A stretch of 64,000 nt of DNA, from positions 88,781,848 through 88,845,847 of the forward strand of contig OY754334.1 of the NCBI GenBank assembly GCA_963573305.1, given 5' to 3'. Each line of letters opens with the position of its first letter. Within the stretch, counting starts at the first letter, position 1. The notes below the pieces were generated by a model. It was not told where the DNA came from. It made no database searches and was given only the letters and a program-made list of their open reading frames with translations. The translations under genes were made by a program, and so were the position numbers. Positions 54,576 to 63,310 of the stretch are shown here, in pieces. This DNA comes from Pyrrhosoma nymphula (Eukaryota > Arthropoda > Insecta > Odonata > Coenagrionidae).

Positions 54576-55011
54576 GGCTCCTTTTCAGCTTTCCGCATGA
54601 GAATCTTGCCTCCTAATCTCCTTGCCTCCTTCCTAATCTTGAAGCGGAAGGACATCTGGCCAGAATTATTAAATAATGAACTCCGGGCTGTAAAATCAAC
54701 GACTTCAGCGTGGACTTCTTCTATCAGAAATAATCGGAGGGAAGAGGTGGCTATCACCCGCTTGAGGATAGGACATAGTACTCTGACTCACTCGTATCTC
54801 TTTACTGACTAGAAAATCCCACCGAAGTGTGATGAATGCGTCTCTCCCCTCAGTGTGCTTCACATTCTAACGGAATGTGCAAAATACCGAGATGCCCGCG
54901 AGAAATTCGGGATCGAAGGTAACTTGGAAAATGTTCTTCGTGACAGCCCATCTAGTGTCAGTACTTTAATGCAATTTTTACGGCAAACCAATCTATTGAT
55001 AAAACTCTAAA

Positions 55012-55174
55012 TGTTTGAAATAAAAATACATTTCTATGTACAGCGGTAAACGGATAATACCATATAGCTTCATATCGATTGTTTTATGAAACGCTTGAAG
55101 AAAAGGATCGTGCGTGGTGCGACATGACCGTAGCTGTCGACGCACCCAATAAACTAAATCCTACCTACCTACCT
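55012..55174 (+). promoter_or_regulatory. I-2 3' UTR, hairpin and tail
   Basis: GGTGCG (55116-55121) and CGCACC (55141-55146) frame ACATGACCGTAGCTGTCGA. The tail is a four-base repeat (CCTACCTACCTACC), unlike the three-base tails of the other copies. Confidence 0.55.
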
Positions 55175-55187
55175 AATATTTGAAATT

Positions 55188-56589
55188 AAGCCTTGAAACA
55201 TGTAATTTTAATGAATACTGCCTGAAAATGAAAAAAATATGTTATTAGCTCGTATTAACTTGACGATATACCCGATTGCACAACACCTTGTGAAACATTT
55301 ATGGGACGCCAAGGAAAAGGACTAGGTTCTTTTATTACGAGAAAATAAGGCACAATAAAACACCGCTTAACATAGTCACTATAAATTTATTGATTCAAAA
55401 GAGAATCAAATTATCAGAATTCAACGGTGGCCCATTCTTAGAAGTTGAACATAGCCATTCAAAACACTTACAGAGTAGATGTTAATCACCATTGTTATTT
55501 GGTAAAATTACTTTAATCCATAAAGTCCAAGTCATGGTGGGGTTATCTGAATATGCCATGACGACGTGGTTACAGTTCAGGCCATCCAATGCACCACACA
55601 TGGCCTGGGGAGGGCATCAAAGCAAAAGTCACTGTAATGCACAAGGGTGGTGATTGATGGCGATGCAACCTCGTCACAGTTCATGGCACCTAATGCACAT
55701 CATGTAAACATCACGAATGTACTAACCTTCGATAATGAGTGGAACGGCAGTCGGTGTAATGAGAGGAGTAGAAGACTCGCGTAAGTGCAAGAAAGAAATA
55801 TATTGATTTATGCTCTTCTGTAATCATCAACGAAGGAAATCTGTTCGGGGATAGAATCTTGCCCACCTCTCTGCCATGTGTTGATGCAACATTACCAGAA
55901 TTCAAAATACTTCCGAACACTCGTATCAGTTGTAAAGAACCATGAAAATCCATGCGTATATTAGTATTTTTCTGTAGTTAACAAATGGCCCATGGCTCCG
56001 TGATTCTTCGAAAATTTAAATGCAACATACCTGACAGCCTCTTTGAGAAACGAGAAAATAGATAATACTCTGTCTGAACGACATTCATACACACTGTTGC
56101 ACTAAAGCACCGTGTATCGCTTAGTATGCCCAGGTTTCGCCATATCTAGCAATCACTCAGCCCGGTTATAGCAGATATTAATATAATATTTCAGCTTCGT
56201 GCATAAAACACATGGAAATCGCAAGTGAGCCATGCGCTCAACTTCGCAACCACCACTATATGCCGAGACTACAATAGCATGAACTCCCTCATGAATTATA
56301 CACATTAAAGTTAAAACTATTACATTGGCGTTAAAATAATGCAAAACGTTGAATTTTATTTAATCACCAATAAATACTATGCATATAATTTTAATTGCAA
56401 ATGAGCTAATAAAAAACTATACAAAAGCGCATCTACCGGTCACTGTCGTTCCGCCCCCTCGGTTTTAACCCCACCCTCAGTTTTACCACTATCGATAAAG
56501 TTTTCCTTACGATATATGTGCGATACGCCGCCCCCTTGGTTAAACTCTTTCAGATGGTTGCGAGCGAGGAACTGGCTACAGCTTGGCTC
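55188..56589. other. unassigned AT-rich region
   Basis: After the right I-2 target duplication nothing is recognised. Short open frames (for example minus 55711-55953) have no known motif. Two segments near 55560 and 55660 share CCACACATGGCC/GCACATCATG-like words but are not clear repeats. Confidence 0.35.
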
Positions 56590-56890
56590 TCCCAGATAGC
56601 ACAAAACATGTATTACACCTGTAATACAGATGTATTCCATGCATAATACATTATGTATAGCTTATGTATACAGCTGTTTATTACCTGTAAAAGTTGCTCA
56701 AAAGTCCTGCCATACAGCTGTAATACATATGTATTACAGTTGTATTTTTTAAAGAAATACATGGAATTTACATGTGTATTACAGATGTATATGTACATAT
56801 ACAGCTGAAATACAGAGGGAATACACATGTATACAGCTGTATTACGGCATATTTCCATTTGTATACATCTATATATCCTATGTATACATA
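56590..56890. repeat. array of TACA/TGTA dyads
   Basis: About 300 bp in which short inverted words such as CTGTAATACAGATGTATT, CATACAGCTGTAATACATA and TTACATGTGTATTACAGATG recur many times at irregular spacing. It is neither a tandem repeat of fixed period nor a CRISPR-like array. Function unknown. Confidence 0.6.
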
Positions 56891-57184
56891 CATCTAAATT
56901 ATGTTTCTTGCTCTATGGTATGCATTATAATGAGCTCAATCACCTAAAAATGCAGATTCATCTTAAAGCGACAGCCGTATGAAATCCATAGAGGAATGTA
57001 CTTTGACTTATAACAGGAGTTAATAGGAATATCATACTTATCAAACTAAATCTCCTGTAAATTCTTAACTATATTTTCACTACGATTCCACACAACCTCT
57101 TACCATAGCTACTCTAGGTAGCAGCCGTATTACTTCAAATGCAGTGGCCATCAATTTTCCTCACTAAAATGAGATGAACCTCAA
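56891..57184. other. unassigned spacer
   Basis: No gene, repeat or hairpin recognised. Confidence 0.35.
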
Positions 57185-57440
57185 AACCTGGTGATTAAAG
57201 ACGATACTGAAGGTAAACTGGACGGACAAAACAAGAGACAATGAAATTTACAGAGTAGGAGAAGAGGAGAGGACCATAAGGGACACCATAGAGAGGAGTA
57301 TCGAATGGATTGGGCAAACCCTGAGGCACAACTAGTGTGCAAAGAACAAGATCGAAGGCAAAATAGAACAGCTCCCAATGGAAGACCCATAATGATGTTC
57401 ATGGACAAAATAGAATGTACATAGGGGGAGTTATCAAGCA
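57185..57440 (+). pseudogene. LINE ORF2 C-terminal fragment
   Basis: Plus-strand codons KVNWTDKTRDNEIYRVGEEE, then TIRDTIERSIEWIGQTLRH and, after a stop, NKIEGKIEQ. This is the pattern of the segment following the RT in several LINE and RTE-like ORF2s (W-D-..N-E.....RTL...I..R...WIGH.LRH, then IEGKI). About 85 codons with stops; no RT motif nearby. Confidence 0.55.
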
Positions 57441-57851
57441 GTGAGGACTCAACTATTTGATAGGGAAGAGTGGAGGGCTGCATTGTATTTCATGACCAAT
57501 GACAACATGAATATGCCATGCTAAGAAGCCTAAATTACCTAGGAACATAATGCACCCCATAATCACCCACCCACCTAATAATCACAGTAATATGTATCTC
57601 AAATTCACATTAAGAAGACAGTAAAGACAAAAATTCCCAAAACAAAATTCTTTCATTTAAAAATTGTCATTTAATTTACAATTTATTATGCTACATCATA
57701 ACCAATAATAAAAATAATAGCCAATACAGTAGAACCATCAAGTGACTTTTCAATTAATTCTAATCTTCACACTAGATATCATTGTTCTTCCTCCGATGGG
57801 CCTGGGACAACCAGTTGGAAATTTCTTTCTTAAAAACCCTTCCTCAAAGCT

Positions 57852-57900
57852 ACTCCTTCCGCAGCTGAAGTACCTCCGGTACTTCAGCTGCGGAAGGAGT
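57852..57900. repeat. 23-bp perfect inverted repeat, 3-base loop
   Basis: Arms 57852-57874 and 57878-57900 are perfectly complementary (centre GAAGTACC-TCC-GGTACTTC). No T run follows, so it is not a simple terminator. Confidence 0.9.
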
Positions 57901-57911
57901 GAATTATGTTT

Positions 57912-57963
57912 GAAACATGACCGCTCATATGTGTTTTGAAACATGACCGCTCATATGTGTTTT
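57912..57963. repeat. 26-bp tandem duplication
   Basis: GAAACATGACCGCTCATATG followed by TGTTTT occurs twice in direct succession (57912-57937, 57938-57963) without mismatch. Confidence 0.9.
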
Positions 57964-58074
57964 AAATGAAGCAATGATATTGACAACTAAAAAAATGTTA
58001 TCCTTTGGTATGACCAGATGCATCAAAATAAGAAACCAACTTTGAAACTCAAATACCCAAGAGCTAAAGGTCAA

Positions 58075-59350
58075 TTACACACCTCTCAAGACCAAAATAA
58101 TTCCCTTTAATTGAGAGAATGCTCTCTTATTTTTGTGCCCTTGCCAATTAAACTCCATGGCCACATTGTTTGCCATCAGTTTCTCAAGACTTCTTCTCAC
58201 AAATGTGCCAAATTCCCAGATAATACTCCACTCAGTAATGAAAACTGAAATAAAAAATTCAGCATTAGCCACAGACATTTTGGAGATACAAATAAATACA
58301 ACAATGCACGCAGACCAACCATGTGCAACCGGAAGCTGTCATCCGTATTCAAAAGTTCTTCAGTCAGAAAAATATCGCCTATTGTCTTCGCTGGCAATTC
58401 AACTGGGGAATGATAAATTATTTTGCAATCATTTCTGATTGTGCTCTTGTTCCTCTTTAGCTCCTCCATCAGCACCAACTGATTTTCTTTCAGTTCAGCT
58501 AACATCTTCATCTGAGCCTCTCTATCTTTTTTATACTGAATTAAAAATTCCTGGAAGTGTGTCTCGGGAGTTTCTTCTGTCTGACACTCAGAATATTTCA
58601 AGTCACCACCCTTGACTTCCCTTAGGTTGCAGGTTTCTGAAAACAAACAATAGTTACAATTAACTCACTACCTTGAAGACTTAGCAAAATGAAATACAAC
58701 ATATAAATTTGAACTAACCCTTATCAGGTGGAGTCTCCAAGTCGGAGTTTTCAGACATATTACGAGGACACTTTTTCTTTTCGTGAAATGCTCCAGGGCA
58801 AGAGGGGATCTCTCTTTTATCCCTCTGTTGACCTGCTCCACCCCGAGGTTTTCAGCTCCTGATAAGATAGATCAGAAATAAATGCATCATCATCCCTTCA
58901 AAAGAATGCATAATAATAATAAGAATAATTGTGATGCGATTAAACTTACTAGTAGGTACTGGCACCAAAGTCCGTTTTAGAGTTGGCTCCTCTTCGGACG
59001 ACGTCCATTCACCCGGTTGTTTTCTTGGAGCTTGAAAAACCACTCTCTTTTGCCTCTCTAGAGAAATAGTTTTAGCCTGATAACCCTTTTCTAGGTCCCC
59101 CATCTTTGTAATCAAAGCTTCATATTCTTTGGCCACTTCATACGACTCCATATCCTTCGTCCCCTTCCAAAGAATATGAGATGTCCAAGACTGATCTGGA
59201 GTTTTCCGCTCCTTAATTAATTTTTCAACATTGTTACAGCTGGGCCACACCACAAACTCCTGCTCATCCTCAAACTCCAACAAATTAGTTGGGACAATGT
59301 TGAAAGTTATGCCCTCGTCCTCATCCAAAAACTCACCAACAAACCCAGTC
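58075..59350 (-). pseudogene. DUF4806-like gene remnant, several exons
   Basis: Minus-strand exons. Exon about 59345-58952: GFVGEFLDEDEGITFNIVPT, then FVVWPSCNNVEKLIKERKTP and DMESYEVAKEYEALITKMGD, ending at a GTAAGT donor. A short exon about 58850-58735 (KKKCPRNMSENSDLETPPDK). Exon about 58637-58312: KKDREAQMKMLAELKENQLV (coiled coil) and ELPAKTIGDIFLTEELLNTD. Last exon about 58247-58078 after TTTTTATTTCAG: SLLSGVLSGNLAHL, then shifted, RRSLEKLMANNVAMEFNWQG. This layout (acidic W-P N-terminus, coil, C-terminal RR..K...N..A..F.W.G block) fits DUF4806 proteins as I recall them. At least one frameshift and one stop; exon limits are approximate. It lies downstream of the transposase, so it may be a second gene of the same transposon. 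Confidence 0.5.
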
Positions 59351-59975
59351 CTGAAAATATATTATTATAAGAGAGATATTATTGCCTACGGTGACAAAGA
59401 AATTGTCCTCAAAAGGAAGGCAACACACACCAATATTTCTCACATGAACCAAGAAAACAGTAATAAAAATGCCATCATGATTAAAACCTTACCTCAGAGA
59501 AGAAATAATGAATGAAGGTATTCAGCAATATAATATGAATAACATTCCAAAATCTCACTTTCATTTAATGGTATAATTAACGCTTTGCACCGCACCTCTT
59601 CGACCAACCATTTTCTATTAATTGATAGGTTTTTCGCTCGAAAGATTCCAATGACTCTTGAGTAAATTTGGTGGTTTTGCATACAGTAATAGTCCTGAAT
59701 CTCCTCAAAAGATGATCCGAGAAGCATCACCTTAGCATTGCAAGTCTCTATAAAGTTCACGACCACAATTTCACCCGAGTCCATCATAACATAATTGTTT
59801 TTTTGTAGAAATCTTGAGGCTCAACCATGTAATGCTGGAATAGCATGGATTAGTAAACCCAGGAGGGAAAATAGCCTTGCTCGTCAGCAATTTCCTCTTG
59901 CAATTAGATTTCTCTCTGATCAAACTAGGTAAGCTAGTCACATAAGTGCGATATTCCACAGGAGAAAAATCATTC

Positions 59976-60048
59976 GCCTTGACCGGGATTCGAACCCGGA
60001 TCCCTCGATTTCGCGCCGAGTGCTTTAACCAGTTAAGCTACCGAGGCG
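59976..60048 (-). tRNA. tRNA-like SINE head, inverted copy
   Basis: Exact reverse complement of 60321-60393. Same features and same doubts about function as that copy. Confidence 0.5.
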
Positions 60049-60320
60049 TTCTTCTCCCCTGTGGATTATTGGTGGCTTTATAGGAACATGGTGGTCAGGA
60101 CTGCCAGACATATGATGTCATTAGCAGTCCAAGTCGTACGCTAAGCGCCACAGTCCGTGAGGATAAAGCCGTACATAGAACATTGTGTTCTATGTACGGC
60201 TTTATCCTCACGGACTGTGGCGCTTAGCGTACGACTTGGACTGCTAATGACATCATATGTCTGGCAGTCCTGACCACCATGTTCCTATAAAGCCACCAAT
60301 AATCCACAGGGGAGAAGGAC

Positions 60321-60393
60321 GCCTCGGTAGCTTAACTGGTTAAAGCACTCGGCGCGAAATCGAGGGATCCGGGTTCGAATCCCGGTCAAGGCG
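60321..60393 (+). tRNA. tRNA-like SINE head
   Basis: Cloverleaf by eye: acceptor GCCTCGG/TCAAGGC with one C-A mismatch, D stem GCTT/AAGC, anticodon stem CTCGG/TCGAG, loop CGCGAAA, T arm CCGGG-TTCGAAT-CCCGG perfect. Box B (GGTTCGAATCC) is canonical and box A (TAGCTTAACTGG) good. The anticodon position reads CGA (Ser), but the variable arm is short, unlike tRNA-Ser, and position 33 is G rather than U. It is therefore most likely a SINE-derived pol III promoter rather than a working tRNA. CCACAGG..GAGAA upstream and TTCTCCTGTGG downstream can pair around it. Confidence 0.55.
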
Positions 60394-60990
60394 AATGATT
60401 TTTCTCCTGTGGAATATCGCACTTATGTGCACTTGCGGGTGACTCCGTAAAGGTTACTACCGTGGCAACTCCCGGTTTCCTCAAAAAAAAAAATTAAGCT
60501 AGTCACATGGCTGATTTCAGTCAATCTTCTTATAATTTGTGGAAGTGGCTTGCTAGGTTTTCTAACAAGCTTCTTAATAGCTTGCAATTTATTTTCGTAC
60601 CGGAAAGCACTAAAATTTTCAAGTATGCCAAATTGTTCAGCATCAGCAGAAATATGTAATAGGCTATGAACATTAAAGGATAAAGTCTCTTGGCCATAGA
60701 TACACCCAAAATTCTTAACGTAGCAATGAAGCAGATCATTTGCATACTGAATGTCATTTTTTATGAACTTAGCACTAGTTAAAATTCTACTTGCAAAATG
60801 AAGACACAGGAAATGGACAAACACATCGCGAGGCACAATTTAATTCATGACATATGGCCCAATGTAGAGCAAAAACAACCTGAATTCCGTTGCTTTCCAA
60901 CGTAGGAGCTCCTTCAGGGCCCGTGGCTTCCTGGAGAATAGGGTTGTTCACCATTTTTTTAATTTGAGAAATCGAAAGATCATGCTTCAG

Positions 60991-61245
60991 AAGGAGTAAA
61001 TACAATTATATTATGCTATTCTCTTCATTGTACATCCTTAGAGAAGGGTTTAACCAGTGACAAATTTTACGTTGCGCCAAAAAGCCCTACTTCCATCTTG
61101 AATTGATGTGTGACGTCACAAGCCTGTGAATGCCATACTCCAGTGTTGTTGAAGTCGGTTGAAGTGGCTCAGGCAGTAACTCACAGTAACTTGTGGGAAA
61201 CCAATTGAATACAACCTGTTTGAAGCGGAAATTTGTGTTTTCGTA
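60991..61245. promoter_or_regulatory. candidate promoter region with CRE-like site
   Basis: Between a minus-strand transposase remnant and the plus-strand THAP-like start. TGTGACGTCACAAG at about 61111-61124 contains a perfect CRE palindrome TGACGTCA about 130 bases before the ATG at 61246. No TATA box is evident. Promoter role is inferred. Confidence 0.3.
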
Positions 61246-61354
61246 ATGCATCGTGAAGAAAATACGGTGGACCGAGAGGTTAACGTAGAGAAAAGACAAA
61301 CCTATAAGTGGTGTTTTGTCCCGCAATGTGCCAATACTATCAGCAGATTTGAGG
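61246..61354 (+). pseudogene. THAP-like first exon, broken by Copia-2
   Basis: ATG 61246 opens 36 codons, REENTVDREVNVEKRQTYKW followed by CFVPQCANT, up to the first base of the Copia-2 LTR at 61355. KWCFVPQC..T resembles the start of THAP-like zinc domains (paired Cys, then a Cys/His further on) found in arthropod transposase-linked and host proteins. The rest of the domain must lie beyond the Copia insertion, outside the window. The match is short and from memory. It could equally be the first exon of a DNA-transposon gene. Confidence 0.35.
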
Positions 61355-61553
61355 TGTTGCTCGACTCGCTCGACTCATTAAGAAAGATAAAAAAAGGCCA
61401 CTCTGCTTAACTGCCAAACATGAACTGCTTTATTAAAGAAGAACTCACCAGATAGCGACACCTTACACAAATAACGGCAACCTATGGTGCCAGTGTTGCC
61501 ACACACACTGAAGAAATACAATTTTGAATACCGTTCCAAAACATACATTAACA
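61355..61553 (-). repeat. Copia-2 3' LTR
   Basis: Minus strand runs TGTTAATGTATG (61553) to GTCGAGCAACA (61355): 199 bp, TGTT...AACA ends. The adjacent GAGGGGAGG (61562-61554) is a textbook polypurine tract. AATAAA lies within at about 61430 on the minus strand. The other LTR is outside the window, so the 5-bp target duplication cannot be checked. Confidence 0.8.
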
Positions 61554-61688
61554 CCTCCCCTCGGGATTCAAAATTTGTAGTCATAGAACATAAAAAAAAC
61601 TTCAATCTTAGAGGTATTACCAGCCATAGTGAAACTTCACCTCTATTGATAGACAACAAAACAAAAATTGAATACATGAGCACATTGC

Positions 61689-63310
61689 TTATGTGGCACA
61701 TCTAAGGCCTAGCAACTGACAGAATTCTCTGGTTTTTACACCTGAGAGAGGTTTTGTTACCATGTCAGAAACGTTCTTACCAGACTGTACATAGTTAAAT
61801 GATACCTCCCCTGACTGTACCAAGACTCTAACAAAATGATTGTTGATCCGAATGAGCTTAATTATATCCTTGATGGCATTACCTGATGCCATGCATATTG
61901 CACCTTGGTTATCAGCATTAATGATGCAAGGTGTCAATGAATTTTCCCTGACCAATTTCCTCTAGAAACTGCCTCAACCATATGACCTCAGTGCAGTCTC
62001 ATACATGGCAATATACTCAGCGTAAGTGGAGGAGGTAGAGATTTCTCCCTGTTTTTTAGACCTCCAGATGATTGGTCCACCTGCTAATATGATCACAGAG
62101 CCACTAAATGACTCTCGTCATTGCCAAAATCGGCATCTGAGTACACTTGAACAGTTTTACCAGTTTTACAATAATTTAATGCATACTCCTTTGTCTGCTT
62201 CAGACATCTGAAGACATGCTGAACATTAGTCCAATCCTCAGCAGACGGCACTTTACAAAATTGGCTTAATTTGCATGTCGCACTACTTATGTTGGGCCTA
62301 GTACTTGTGGTAATGTACAATAAACAACCAATTGCCTTCTGGTATAGAGTGGCGTCAAATTCACTTTCCACAGTAACTTCCTTTCTGGGAGGGTTACCCA
62401 TCTCCAACGGCATGGACACACCTCTGCAGTTTGACATATTAAATTCACTCAGTACACTTTCAACATATGAGCTTTGGCACACAAATAGGTCCCCCCTATT
62501 TGGTCTGGCTATGTCCAAGGACAACAAATTTGATATCTCACCGAGTTCCTTTACCTCAACAAATTTGGACAACTCAAATTTAAAACGATTGATTTGTGCT
62601 TTCCTTCCAACAACGAGCAAATCATCAACATACACTCCCACAATTATATGCATACCAACATACACACAAGGGTCACTCACACATTGCTTTAGACCAACCC
62701 CTTTAAGACACTCATTTAAGTATGAATTCCAGTTTCGACCAGATTGTTTCAGTCCATACACAATTTTCAGTAGTTTATACACATAATGTTGATTATCCTT
62801 GCCTGGGACATACACACATGGTGCCTGCTCCATATAAATTGTTACATCAATAGGACTGTTTAGATAAGGTCCCACAATGCCCAAATGTTCCATCTCCCAA
62901 TCATTTACTATAGCAATTGCCATCAGAACACGTAAAACCTTGTGGATAAAAGGGCTGAATGTTTCAGAGAAATCTACCCCAAACACAGTAAAGCCCGGAG
63001 CAACCAATCTAGCTTTATACTTCACAATGCTACCTCCCTGATCACGCTTAATGGCAAAAACCCACTTACTCCCAACCACATTATATTCAGGCATGCGCTT
63101 CACAATCTCCCATGTATGTTGTTTCTCCATATTTTTAATCTCCTCGTCCATTGCAGCCTGCCACTTGTCCGCATCAGGACCCTGGACAGCCTTCATTGCA
63201 TTCTCAGGGATAATTACCCCACTTTGAACTAATTTGCAACACGGACATACCTTACGAACTCCCTCTCTGCCAGACCTACGTGGTAGGGCTCTCTCCTCCC
63301 CTAGAGACAC
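61689..63310 (-). pseudogene. Copia-2 RT and RNase H
   Basis: RT frame 63310-62093: DKWQAAMDEEIKNMEKQHTW, VVGSKWVFAIKRDQGG, ARLVAPGFTVFGVDFSETFS, VYGLKQSGRNWNSYL, IVGVYVDDLLVVG (YVDD), LGEISNLLSLDIARP, CLLYITTSTRPNI, VYSDADFGND (start of RNase H, TD/SDAD). After a break near 62090 the RNase H continues: YAEYIAMYETA-like sequence near 62020-61990, then IINADNQGAICMASGNAIKD and VSDMVTKPLSGVKTREFC, ending at 61689. LVAPGF in place of LVARGF and a frame break suggest decay, but RT is nearly intact. Confidence 0.88.

Larger units (their letters stand above)
52118..54640 (-). mobile_element. CR1-like LINE (CR1-B) with RT palm deleted
   Basis: Minus-strand LINE within I-2 ORF2; a 4-bp GAAG flanks both sides (52114-52117, 54641-54644), which may be a short target duplication. 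It has an endonuclease (54575-53757), linker (53767-53228) and RT thumb (about 53200-52714), but the RT finger/palm with the catalytic aspartates is missing. The 3' UTR has a 10-bp hairpin TGGTAGCCCC/GGGGCTACCA (52211-52247), and the 3' end is an A/T repeat (TAATAATTTAATAATTTTTT at 52118). Confidence 0.8.
48811..55011 (+). pseudogene. I-2 ORF2, heavily decayed and split by CR1-B
   Basis: The first codons lie at 43048-43064, before I-3; the start codon is ATA there. From 48811: WNCNGFYRHKEEL, QETHFKVTDKGV, DFNAHDPLWES, GSDHFPL, TGA 49586. The linker PWWNDECAKAIQLRKKA follows, then stops near 49850 and 50098. RT pieces: RRGKSTTDHLVRAENF and VSFDMEKAYDRVW (50353-50649), LYVDDLAIFC near 50795, FLGMTLDHRLSW near 51020. 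RNase H is fragmented: FTDGWKSE near 51690, SDSSSALQA near 51855, VPVHVGIKGNEEGEAA near 51985. CR1-B interrupts at 52118. The end resumes at 54641 (WPELLNNELRAVK, EEVAITRLRIGH, then CDECVSPLSVLHILTEC after a TAG at 54811) to about 55011. At least eight lesions. Confidence 0.85.
39357..55174 (+). mobile_element. I-clade LINE copy I-2, full length but triply interrupted
   Basis: Bounded by 13-bp perfect duplications AATATTTGAAATT (39344-39356 and 55175-55187) almost 16 kb apart. The 5' box starts at 39361; the 3' end carries the GGTGCG/CGCACC hairpin and a CCTACCTACCTACC tail. Three later insertions are nested inside: CR1-A in ORF1, I-3 at the first codons of ORF2, and CR1-B in the RNase H/C-terminal region. 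Subtracting them leaves about 5.68 kb, matching I-1 and I-3. It carries many stops and is the oldest I copy here. Confidence 0.9.
57441..58074. other. spacer with strong hairpin and tandem duplication
   Basis: No gene. Holds a 23-bp-arm hairpin (57852-57900) and a two-copy 26-bp tandem repeat (57912-57963). CAGTAGAACCATCAAGTGAC at 57728, preceded by TA, resembles a pogo terminus but no partner end was found. Confidence 0.5.
59944..60494 (+). mobile_element. tRNA-headed SINE with head-to-head inverted 5' copy
   Basis: Flanked by 14-bp duplications TAAGCTAGTCACAT (59930-59943, 60495-60508). The right part is a SINE: about 135 bases of leader from 60186, tRNA-like head (60321-60393), body, and an A11 tail (60483-60493). 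The left part is the reverse complement of its first 244 bases. Arms 59939-60182 and 60186-60429 match at 243 of 244 positions around a 3-base loop. The outermost five bases (CACAT, 59939-59943) belong to the target duplication. It lies inside the CACTA-like transposase, whose frame is restored on removal. Confidence 0.92.
59494..60990 (-). pseudogene. CACTA/EnSpm-like transposase C-terminal part, split by SINE
   Basis: Minus-strand frame from about 60960: FSRKPRALKELLRWKATEFR, LFLLYIGPYVM, in-frame TAA (about 60840), then VPRDVFVHFLCLHFASRIL, NVHSLLHISADAEQFGILEN, FSAFRYENKLQAIKKLVRKP and RRLTEISHVTSL at 60500. The SINE (59944-60494) follows; with it removed the frame continues PSLIREKSNCKRKLL, then after a shift near 59775 VVVNFIETCNAKVMLLGSSF and VRCKALIIPL to 59494. 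The pattern (L..H.A.RIL...NVH.L.HL...V..FG.L...SAF.FEN.L..LK..VR) is that of Tnp2/CACTA-like arthropod transposases, recalled from the family. The catalytic N-terminal part is missing. Confidence 0.6.

Noticed and set aside
56590..56890. CRISPR-like array
   Set aside because: No fixed repeat length or spacer length, and the genome is eukaryotic.
57728..57750. pogo terminus (TA then CAGTAGAACC)
   Set aside because: Single end only; no complementary end within the following sequence and no transposase.
60321..60393. Functional nuclear tRNA gene
   Set aside because: Anticodon loop lacks U33, CGA anticodon without the long variable arm of tRNA-Ser, an acceptor mismatch, and a SINE context with A tail and target duplication.
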